Origin: JAAYKS01 sp964479435
GTDB lineage: Bacteria; Bacillota; Clostridia; Saccharofermentanales; UBA5734
Reading direction: 5' to 3'
Assembly: GCA_964479435.1 (NCBI GenBank)
Contig: CAYZME010000003.1
Location: forward strand, 1-52,402
DNA length: 52,402 bases
This document shows, piece by piece, positions 26,401 through 32,626 of this stretch (positions within the stretch are counted from its first letter, which is position 1; each line of letters begins with the position of its first letter). The position numbers were made by a program, and so were the translations under genes. The notes beneath the pieces are model-generated. The model was not told the DNA's origin. It did not search any database and saw only the letters and a program-made list of their open reading frames with translations.

Positions 26401-26869
26401 AGTTTTCCATTTGTCGCGACGGATGCGGGGGATCGCCTCGTTGACGTTTGTCGCCCATGACAAAGTGCATATCAAAGGCTTTGTCTTTGCGCGCCCCCGG
26501 CGCGCGTTTGCTCTCAACCGAGCGGCCGACGCCGATCATCTGTACGGGGATTCCTATACGGTGGCCGAGGGCCGGGTGGAGGACATCGGCAACAACGTCT
26601 CCCTGACTTTTGAAGAGATGGATTTCGGCCTCGACGGCGCGGCCGCCATCGCCATCCGCGGGCACTCTCCGATCGATCGCAATTCGATCCATATTCATTT
26701 CCAGACCGAAGGCGGCGACCCAAGCCAAACGGTGGAATTTTTGGCATCCGGCGGCTATGAAGAACGCGTCTTCGCGCTCGAGCGGGTTCGCGGTCGCGCG
26801 ACGGTCACTTTTGTGTTCCTCCCCGGCAGCCATTTCCATTTCGAAAGCTTCCGCTTTTTGCCCGCGTGA
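23456..26869 (+). CDS. GH2 beta-glycosidase with C-terminal CBM6-like repeats
   Basis: The 1137-residue enzyme has the GH2 order: sugar-binding jelly roll, immunoglobulin-like domain, then a TIM barrel with acid/base Glu373 in WSIGNEI and nucleophile Glu452 in IYGSETAS. A DUF4982-like region and an Ig-like domain follow. Two related modules end the protein (about 900-1020 and 1030-1137), each with a D-F-G-x-x-G strand and a closing IKGFVF/FESFRF strand, as in CBM6-type folds. It likely cleaves beta-galactosides or beta-glucuronides. No signal peptide is present. AAGGAAA precedes the ATG at 23456. Confidence 0.9.
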   Translation: MNTQRLLNDGWTFAQSALDAAGPDGLAFTPVDVPHDWLIWDTTRLYENSIGWYRRVYRHRADGRRTLLYFEGVYMDSTLYINGREMGVWKNGYTSFEHDLTDALREGDNEILVRVVHQAPNSRWYSGAGIYRDVWLKRRGANHLATDGVYVVIRPGANGWRVEVETELSATEPVVLSHTLLRAGREVAAVTAEQPAVRGHLDRQGFDITSPDVWSPEAPHVYCLRTRLARVDGTVLEEKEQNVGFRTLTFDPDRGLALNGQAYKLNGVCEHHDLGALGAAFSRAALRRRFTILKEMGVNAVRTAHNPPAPAWMDLADEMGLLVLSEAFDMWERAKTRYDYARFFPDWHERDVAAWVRRDRNHPCLLMWSIGNEIYDTHADARGQELTRTLTALVQRHDPHGNAPVTLGSNYMPWENAQKCADIVKIAGYNYAERLYAEHHARYPDWVIYGSETASIVQSRGVYHFPLEKSILADDDEQCSSLGNSPVSYGAKAAEDCVIAERDTLFSLGQFLWTGFDYIGEPTPYHTKNSYYGQIDTATFPKDAYYLYQSAWTDHKLAPMIHILPHWDWNPGQLIDVRVFSNAPRIELKLNGESVGTMQIDHARGRQLAGHWKIPYRPGTLTALAYDAHGHVIATAEQRSFGDACHLRMHPDRTGLQADGRDLVFVEITAADADGNPVANAVDRVAVRVTGEGRLVGLDNGDSTDYDPYKGTSRRLFAGKLMAIIAATKEAGPIYVQAQASGLTAAELALRAHPVAPSCLQGISAIQSNRPLPIRLGQKEERPLRKVELRVSPGQHLDADLRTATVRAVLHPADTTWPDLRWSVVDGAGIPSNLAVVSAQEDTAQVTAHGDGMFYLRCTARNGGAKVRLISHIEFTVTGLGRAYKDPYEFVSAGLYTRSRGEVSNGNERGVATARGAETQVGIEGIDFGPYGSDLVTVPIFALTSEPYPIEIWQGMPGEAGAELLASQIYQKPTRWNVYQDEVFHLSRRMRGIASLTFVAHDKVHIKGFVFARPRRAFALNRAADADHLYGDSYTVAEGRVEDIGNNVSLTFEEMDFGLDGAAAIAIRGHSPIDRNSIHIHFQTEGGDPSQTVEFLASGGYEERVFALERVRGRATVTFVFLPGSHFHFESFRFLPA

Positions 26870-26932
26870 ACCTTCCGACGGGCAACCACCAGACTGGCCC
26901 TGGCCCCCAGTGGCCGCGGCAGGGGGATCCCC

Positions 26933-26965
26933 ACTCTACCCAAGGAGGCGCAAAAAGGGTAGAGT
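26933..26965. other. Hairpin between GH2 and cysteine synthase
   Basis: ACTCTACCC (26933-26941) pairs perfectly with GGGTAGAGT (26957-26965) over 15 bases. No T-run follows on the plus strand. On the minus strand five T's lie in the loop. It could stabilise a 3' end or act as an operator. Confidence 0.45.
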
Positions 26966-27037
26966 AGGTAGGATTAAAAAGCGGCCGGCCGGTTTCGCAC
27001 GGGCATTGCTTCCACGTGGCCGCCCCCCGGAGGTACC

Positions 27038-27994
27038 ATGGTTTACGATAACGTGCTCGCGGCATTGGGGCACACACCGATGATCCGGCTCCAGCGGATG
27101 CCACACGCGGGGTCCGCGGAGGTCCTGGTGAAATATGAGGGGCTCAACGTCGGCGGCTCGATCAAAATCCGCACCGCTCTGAATATGATTCTGGCCGCCG
27201 AGCGGCAAGGTGTGCTACGTAAAGACTCGATTATCGTCGAGCCGACCAGCGGCAACCAGGGCATCGGCCTGGCGCTGGTCGCGGCCGTGCGCGGGTATCG
27301 CGCGGTGATTATCATGCCGGATTGCGTCAGCGAAGAGCGCCGCAAACTGGTCCGGCATTACGGCGCCGAAGTGATCGAGATACACGACGACGGCGACATC
27401 GGCAAATGCATCGAGAGGTGTTTGCAATTGGCGCTGGATATGTCGCGCCAGGATCCGCGCGTGTTTGTCCCGCAGCAGTTTGAGAACCCCGCCAACCCGA
27501 TGGCGCATCGGCACCACACCGCGCTGGAGATTCTGGAGCAGGTCGCCGGACCCATCCATGGATTTTGCTCCGGCATTGGCACCGGCGGCACGATCACTGG
27601 TATCGGTGAAGTGCTCAAAGCCCAATATCCTGACATTGTCATCTGGGCGGTCGAACCGGAGAATGCCGCGATCTTGTCGGGTGGCACCATCGGCACCCAC
27701 CTGCAGATGGGCATCGGCGACGGTCTGATCCCCGATGTGCTCAACACCCGTATTTATGAAGATATCTGTATTGTCGACGACCAGGAGGCCATCCGCACCG
27801 CCAAAGATCTGGCCCGTCTGGAGGGCTTGATGTGTGGGATTTCCAGCGGCACCAATGTCGCGGCGGCCCTGCGGTTGGCCGCGCGACTGGGGCCTGACAA
27901 AACGGTGGTCACCGTCCTGCCGGATACGGCGGAACGGTACTTTTCCACGCCCTTGTTTGATGAATACACAAGCGCCGCCTGTTCGTGGGATTGA
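27038..27994 (+). CDS. cysK: Cysteine synthase-like PLP enzyme
   Basis: This 318-residue fold-type II PLP enzyme most resembles O-acetylserine sulfhydrylase. Lys43 in GGSIKIR is the PLP lysine, TSGNQGIGLA binds substrate, GTGGTITG holds the PLP phosphate, and GISSGTN closes the site. The family norms are NPGGSVKDR and TSGNTG, so NVGGSIKIR and TSGNQG are departures. A related activity (a beta-substitution on another serine ester) is possible. An amino-acid ABC transporter follows after a promoter, in keeping with cysteine or cystine metabolism. GGAGG precedes the ATG. Confidence 0.82.
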   Translation: MVYDNVLAALGHTPMIRLQRMPHAGSAEVLVKYEGLNVGGSIKIRTALNMILAAERQGVLRKDSIIVEPTSGNQGIGLALVAAVRGYRAVIIMPDCVSEERRKLVRHYGAEVIEIHDDGDIGKCIERCLQLALDMSRQDPRVFVPQQFENPANPMAHRHHTALEILEQVAGPIHGFCSGIGTGGTITGIGEVLKAQYPDIVIWAVEPENAAILSGGTIGTHLQMGIGDGLIPDVLNTRIYEDICIVDDQEAIRTAKDLARLEGLMCGISSGTNVAAALRLAARLGPDKTVVTVLPDTAERYFSTPLFDEYTSAACSWD

Positions 27995-28038
27995 TGCTCC
28001 TTCCTCCCGCCACGTGGCCCCTCTCCACCCGTTTATCA

Positions 28039-28068
28039 TTGACATCACAGGCTTGAAAATGCTAGCAT
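28039..28068 (+). promoter_or_regulatory. Promoter for the amino-acid ABC transporter
   Basis: A perfect TTGACA -35 (28039-28044) stands 18 bases before TAGCAT (28063-28068, 4 of 6). It lies about 70 bases before the binding-protein start. Confidence 0.55.
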
Positions 28069-28136
28069 GCCTAGAGTCGTCACTTTACCATGATAAATTG
28101 ACAAAATCTCATAATCTGGCTGGAGGATGAAAACAC

Positions 28137-28925
28137 ATGAAAAAATCACTGCTGCTTATACTGGCTTTGTTGCTGACACTCGGCCTTGTCGCCGGATGTG
28201 CCGGAAAGAAAGACCAGGAGCAAACTTTTACCGTCGGTTTTGACGCCGAATTCCCGCCGTACGGATTTATGGACGACCAGGGCGAGTACACGGGTTTTGA
28301 TCTGGAGCTCGCGCAGGAAGTGGCCACGCGCCGCGGGTGGAAACTGGTCAAGCAGCCGATCAACTGGGATACCAAAGACGATGAATTGAAATCTGGCGCC
28401 ATCGACTGTATTTGGAACGGTTTCACCATCAATGGCCGTGAGGACGAGTACACCTGGAGTTCGCCTTATGTCAACAACAGCCAGGTATTTGTGGTCGCCG
28501 GTAATGCCGGCATCGCGGACCCGGTAGGCTTAGCCGGCAAGGTGGTCGCGGTGCAAAAAGAATCGTCGGCACTGGCGGCGCTCGAGAGTGAAGACCAGGC
28601 CGACTTGCTGGAATCGTTTGATGAAATGATCCAGTTCGGCGACTACAACACCGCTTTCCTTGAGTTGGAGCAGGGCTCGGTCGACGCCATCGCCATGGAT
28701 ATCGGCGTCGCGCATGTACAAATAGCCGCGCGGGCGGAAGGCAAATTCGTCATTCTCGATGAATATCTGTCGGCCGAGCAATACGGCGTCGGCTTCAAGC
28801 TGGGCAACGAGGCGTTGCGCGACCAGGTGGAAGAAACGTTGATGGCCATGCTTGAGGATGGTACCTTCTTGACTATCGCGACCAAGTGGAATCTGCAGGA
28901 CTTTGTCTGTCTCGGCGACGCGTAA
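28137..28925 (+). CDS. Amino-acid ABC transporter substrate-binding lipoprotein
   Basis: The 262-residue protein starts with a lipoprotein signal (MKKSLLLIL..., lipobox LVAGC, Cys21) and continues as a family 3 solute-binding protein: FTVGFDAEFPPYGFMDD and GFDLELAQEVA in lobe 1, AIAMDIGVA in lobe 2, and VGFKLGNEALRDQVEETL near the end. It captures a polar amino acid outside the membrane and passes it to the permease encoded next. Its position beside cysteine synthase makes cystine a plausible ligand. GGAGG precedes the ATG, and a strong terminator separates it from the permease. Confidence 0.92.
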   Translation: MKKSLLLILALLLTLGLVAGCAGKKDQEQTFTVGFDAEFPPYGFMDDQGEYTGFDLELAQEVATRRGWKLVKQPINWDTKDDELKSGAIDCIWNGFTINGREDEYTWSSPYVNNSQVFVVAGNAGIADPVGLAGKVVAVQKESSALAALESEDQADLLESFDEMIQFGDYNTAFLELEQGSVDAIAMDIGVAHVQIAARAEGKFVILDEYLSAEQYGVGFKLGNEALRDQVEETLMAMLEDGTFLTIATKWNLQDFVCLGDA

Positions 28926-28935
28926 GTAGGGGATG

Positions 28936-28977
28936 GCTGGGGATGGCGCCGCGCGCGGCGCCATCCCCAGCTTTTTT
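28936..28977 (+). terminator. Strong intrinsic terminator between binding protein and permease
   Basis: A perfect 17-bp stem (28936-28952 with 28955-28971) is followed by six T's (28972-28977). Because it lies inside the transporter operon, it probably keeps the binding protein mRNA in excess over the permease and ATPase. Confidence 0.88.
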
Positions 28978-28997
28978 CACAAGTGGGGTAAGATGGC

Positions 28998-29648
28998 GTG
29001 AATTGGGGCTTTATGTTGCTGCAACTGGCCAAAGGCTTTCTCACAACGGTGGAAATATTTGCGTTGACGCTGATTTTTTCACTGCCGTTGGGGCTTTTGC
29101 TCTCATTTTGCCGCATGTCGCGCGTCTGGCCGGTCCGCGTTTTGTCCAAACTCTACATCTCGATTATGCGCGGCACCCCTTTGATGCTGCAGTTGATGGT
29201 GGTTTATTTCGGTCCTTTTTTTGTTTTTCAGATTGAAACCGGCCGCGGCTTCCGTTTCACCGCCGTGATCATTGCCTTTGTTCTGAACTACGCGGCCTAC
29301 TTCGCCGAAATCTACCGCGCCGGCATCGAGTCGATGCCGGTCGGGCAGTATGAAGCCGCGCAGGTGCTGGGTTATACGCGTATTCAGACTTTTTTGCGGA
29401 TCATCCTGCCGCAGGTGGTCAAACGCATTTTGCCCCCGGTGACCAATGAAACCATCACGCTGGTCAAAGACACCTCGCTGGCGTTTACGCTGACGGTGAT
29501 GGAGATGTTTACCACCGCGCGCCAGATTGCCGCCGCGCGGCATACCATTTTACCGCTGATGGTGGCCGGATTGTTCTATTATGTCTTCAATTTGCTGGTC
29601 GCGACCGGGATGGAACGCATCGAAGCGGCGCTGGATTATTACCATTGA
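28998..29648 (+). CDS. Amino-acid ABC transporter permease
   Basis: This 216-residue membrane protein has about five transmembrane segments and the HisMQ-type motifs: IMRGTPLMLQL near residue 57 and the EAA loop EAAQVLGYTRIQTFLRIILPQ near residue 120, which docks with the ATPase. One such protein normally forms a homodimer. The GTG start at 28998 comes 20 bases after the terminator and has no clear ribosome binding site, so expression is probably modest or relies on read-through. The ATPase gene follows 10 bases later. Confidence 0.9.
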   Translation: MNWGFMLLQLAKGFLTTVEIFALTLIFSLPLGLLLSFCRMSRVWPVRVLSKLYISIMRGTPLMLQLMVVYFGPFFVFQIETGRGFRFTAVIIAFVLNYAAYFAEIYRAGIESMPVGQYEAAQVLGYTRIQTFLRIILPQVVKRILPPVTNETITLVKDTSLAFTLTVMEMFTTARQIAAARHTILPLMVAGLFYYVFNLLVATGMERIEAALDYYH

Positions 29649-29658
29649 CGGGATCGAT

Positions 29659-30417
29659 ATGAAAATTCTTGAAATCCGCAATATGAAAAAATCGTTCGGC
29701 GAACTCGAAGTCCTGCGGGATTTTTCCCTGTCGGTGCGCCAGGGCGAGGTGGTCTCCATCATCGGACCTTCCGGGTCGGGCAAGTCGACGGTCTTGCGTT
29801 GCGCGACCCTGCTCGAACGCATGGATGGCGGGGATCTCGCGTATCTCGGTACGTACGCCGCGCAAGCCGGCCCGGACGGGTGCAGTGTCTACGCCCCCAA
29901 AAAGGAACTTCGCGCCCTGCATCGGCATTTTGGTCTGGTATTCCAGAGTTTCCACCTGTTTCCGCACCACAGTGTGTTGCGCAACATTGCCAACGCGCCG
30001 ATGATCGTCGACCGGGTGGACCGGCGCGAGGCGGAAGCGCGCGCCGAGGCGTTGCTGGTCAAACTGGGCCTGGAGGACAAGCGCGACGCCTATCCATACC
30101 AGTTGTCCGGCGGCCAGCAGCAACGGGTGTCGATCGCCCGCGCGCTGGCGCTGCAGCCCCGGATTCTCTTTTTTGACGAACCGACCTCGGCGCTCGACCC
30201 CGAATTGACCGGCGAAGTATTGCGTGTGATCCGCGGCCTGGCCGACGAGCAGATGACCATGATCATTGTCACCCACGAGATGCAGTTCGCGCGGGAGCTC
30301 TCCGACCGCATTCTCTTTATGGAGGGCGGGGTGGTGCAGGCAGAGGGGACGCCGCAAGAGATTTTCAATGGCGGCCCATCGCGCGTGCGCGAATTCATCG
30401 GCAGGCTCTCGGGATAG
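29659..30417 (+). CDS. Amino-acid ABC transporter ATP-binding protein
   Basis: This 252-residue ATPase has Walker A GPSGSGKST (near residue 36), the Q-loop in LVFQSFHLFPH, signature LSGGQQQR, Walker B ILFFDEPTSALD and switch His in VTHEM. It is of the GlnQ/HisP class that powers polar amino-acid uptake. The frame opens at 29581, overlapping the permease gene, but ATG 29659 begins the normal MKILEIRNMKKSFG N-terminus. It is the last gene of the transporter and is followed by a two-way terminator. Confidence 0.93.
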   Translation: MKILEIRNMKKSFGELEVLRDFSLSVRQGEVVSIIGPSGSGKSTVLRCATLLERMDGGDLAYLGTYAAQAGPDGCSVYAPKKELRALHRHFGLVFQSFHLFPHHSVLRNIANAPMIVDRVDRREAEARAEALLVKLGLEDKRDAYPYQLSGGQQQRVSIARALALQPRILFFDEPTSALDPELTGEVLRVIRGLADEQMTMIIVTHEMQFARELSDRILFMEGGVVQAEGTPQEIFNGGPSRVREFIGRLSG

Positions 30418-30452
30418 CTAGGCCTCGCGTACCGTCGGACACATGCATAGAT

Positions 30453-30498
30453 AAAAAGGGGCCCGGTTCGTGAGCAGCGAACCGGGCACCTCTTTTTT
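30453..30498. terminator. Bidirectional terminator between ABC transporter and GH67
   Basis: GCCCGGTTCG (30461-30470) pairs with CGAACCGGGC (30478-30487) over a 7-base loop. Six T's follow on the plus strand (30493-30498), and five A's precede it (30453-30457), giving a T-run on the minus strand. It serves both convergent transcripts. Confidence 0.88.
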
Positions 30499-30512
30499 GA
30501 CATTGGCCAGGG

Positions 30513-32525
30513 TCAATCGTAAATCAGGCGGCCGTGCGCGTCGGGGATGCCGGTGCGCCGGTAAAAGTAGGTGTTGATGACATCGCGCCACTCTTTGCTG
30601 TGCTCGAGCTGTTGTCCGAACTTGGCCTGTACGCGCGCGAACACCTCGTCGGGGATCAGCCCCTGCAGCTCATCCCATTTCTTCACAAACACTTCCACAT
30701 CCTCGACGCCCTCGAAATGGGTGTCGTAAATATGTTGCAGCAACGTTTTCCCCGACTGGAGCACGTAGTCGTAGCGCAGGCGGTAGAAAAACAATTTGAG
30801 GTTTTCCGGGCAGGTGTCGATGTTGTCGTACAAGGAGCGGTTGGGCTCGTTGTAAGCCAGCACGTACCCGGTGCCGCGGCTGGTGCGGTCGACGCCGATC
30901 GCGTAGCGGTCGGCGCGGTGATAGGTACCCCAGCGGTCGTATTCGTAGATGTCCGGTCCCGGTCCGTAGTGCATGATGTTGTTGCACAGCCAGCCCAACC
31001 CGAGCGGCGCGTTGTACTTTTCGTACGTCAGCCAGGAGTTGAGCAGGATATGCGAGAGGTTATCCACGACGGTCGGGTGGGCGGAGTAGGTCTGCATGAT
31101 GAAGTCGCGCGCGATCTCCTCACTGGTGGCGTCGGTATCAAAGCACAGACGGCCATAGCCGTAGAGATTGGCACAGGCCAGGTCGTGACCGCACCAGTTC
31201 CCGACCGCGGTCGCGTTGGCGACGGCGACGATTCCCGCGTACTCGTAGTCGTCAAACGCCCGGCCGCAGACCACGTCGGCGACGGTGTTGTCACGCCCGT
31301 TCGCATACGTGTTGAAATCGAGCACTTCTTTGAACTGCGGGATCAGGAAACAGGTGTGCACGGTCCCGCCGGTGTATTCCTGGACGATCTGGAATTCGAT
31401 CATTTCATGGGTTTTTTCCATGGTGCCAAACAATGTATGCACCGGCTCGCGCACTTGGAAGTCCTGTGGGCCGTTTTTGATTTGCAAAATCACGTTGTCG
31501 TCAAACTTGCCGTCCAGAGGATGAAAATTGTCATACCCGGAGCGCGCGCGGTCGGTCACTTTGTCGCGCCAGTCCTGCTGGCAGTCGTACACAAAACAGC
31601 GCCAGAACACCACGCCGCCGTACGGTTGGATCGCGCGGGCGATCAGGTTGGCGCCATCCGCCTGGGTGCGCCCATAATCGAACGGCCCCTGCACCCCTTC
31701 GGAGTCGGCCTTGACGACAAAGCCGACAATGTTGGGGACGTGGGCGTACAATCTGGCCATGGTGTCATTCCACCACGCCTGCACCCGTTTATCACGCGGG
31801 TCGGCGGTCTCGAGACCGCCGATCAGCACCGGCGACGCGAAATTGAGCGCGATCACCATGCCGACGCCATAGCTGGCAAACAGGGTGGAAAGCTCGGCCA
31901 TCTCTTTGTAAAAACGGGGCAGGATCATGTCCAGCGCGTCGTTGTAGACATTGACGTTGTGCATGGCCAGGCCGTTGATCCCGACCGAAGCCAGCATGCG
32001 CAAATAATCGCGCGTGCGCTCGTTGCAAACGATTTCGCCGCGCTGAAAGAACAAGGAGCGCCCGAGAAAGCTGTCGGTATTGCCGGCCGAAAGCGGCAAA
32101 AACATATCCCAGTGGTTGAGCATGCGCCAACGCGCCGAAGGTTGCTGACGGATGTCCAGGTTGGCGATGCTTTTGTGGGTGGCCGTGAGCCGCAACAGAT
32201 GAAACGCGCCATACAGCACACCGACCGCTTCTTTGCCGGTGATGTGTACGCTTTGTTCATCCGAGCGGAGGGTGTATCCTTCTTTGACCGTGTCCAGCAG
32301 CGGATCGACCGTCAACGCGATGTAGGGCCCCTGCGCGGGTTTGGCGGCCACAATCTCCGGCTGGGTCGCGTACATCCCGCCGGCGCCGGTGCACAGCTCC
32401 CGGATCGCGTTGGCGAGGATGGGATCTTCCTGGGCGGTACAGTAAATTCGCGAATAGTAAGCCGCGTCGGCGGTTTTTTCGCGCGGGCTGTATTCGAGCC
32501 ACGCTTTAGTGTATGGATCTGCCAT
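30513..32525 (-). CDS. GH67 alpha-glucuronidase (copy B)
   Basis: This 670-residue enzyme removes 4-O-methyl-glucuronic acid from the ends of xylo-oligosaccharides. Glu276 in VKADSEGVQGPF matches the general acid. Asp332 (GYDNF) and Glu360 (QVREP) sit 28 residues apart, as do the paired catalytic acids of known GH67 enzymes, and PLDGKFDDN and LQIKNGPQDF are family hallmarks. No signal peptide is present. An ATG at 32531 sits too close to AAGGAAGG, so the second ATG at 32525 (MADPYTKAW) is preferred, as in its paralogue. It is the downstream gene of a tandem pair. Confidence 0.93.
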   Translation of the reverse strand: MADPYTKAWLEYSPREKTADAAYYSRIYCTAQEDPILANAIRELCTGAGGMYATQPEIVAAKPAQGPYIALTVDPLLDTVKEGYTLRSDEQSVHITGKEAVGVLYGAFHLLRLTATHKSIANLDIRQQPSARWRMLNHWDMFLPLSAGNTDSFLGRSLFFQRGEIVCNERTRDYLRMLASVGINGLAMHNVNVYNDALDMILPRFYKEMAELSTLFASYGVGMVIALNFASPVLIGGLETADPRDKRVQAWWNDTMARLYAHVPNIVGFVVKADSEGVQGPFDYGRTQADGANLIARAIQPYGGVVFWRCFVYDCQQDWRDKVTDRARSGYDNFHPLDGKFDDNVILQIKNGPQDFQVREPVHTLFGTMEKTHEMIEFQIVQEYTGGTVHTCFLIPQFKEVLDFNTYANGRDNTVADVVCGRAFDDYEYAGIVAVANATAVGNWCGHDLACANLYGYGRLCFDTDATSEEIARDFIMQTYSAHPTVVDNLSHILLNSWLTYEKYNAPLGLGWLCNNIMHYGPGPDIYEYDRWGTYHRADRYAIGVDRTSRGTGYVLAYNEPNRSLYDNIDTCPENLKLFFYRLRYDYVLQSGKTLLQHIYDTHFEGVEDVEVFVKKWDELQGLIPDEVFARVQAKFGQQLEHSKEWRDVINTYFYRRTGIPDAHGRLIYD

Positions 32526-32559
32526 ATTCATATCCTTCCTTGTGATTCATTTTTCCTTG

Positions 32560-32612
32560 GCGCGTAGCGCGTTGCGCGTAGCGCGCGGCGCGTGGCGGGT
32601 GAGGCCCGCCAC
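32560..32612. repeat. 14-bp tandem repeat and hairpin between the GH67 genes
   Basis: GCGCGTAGCGCGTT (32560-32573) is repeated as GCGCGTAGCGCGCG (32574-32587) and partly as GCGCGTGGCGGG. The last copy runs into GTGGCGGG (32592-32599), which pairs with CCCGCCAC (32605-32612). There is no T-tract. It could adjust the ratio of the two enzymes at the RNA level. Confidence 0.6.
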
Positions 32613-32626
32613 CGGCCTGACCGAAA

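Noticed and set aside
30534..32567. Plus-strand frame of 677 codons opposite GH67 copy B, and a similar one at 32648-34591
   Set aside because: Both mirror the GH67 coding strands. Their likeness to each other only reflects the GH67 duplication. The GH67 motifs on the minus strand are decisive.
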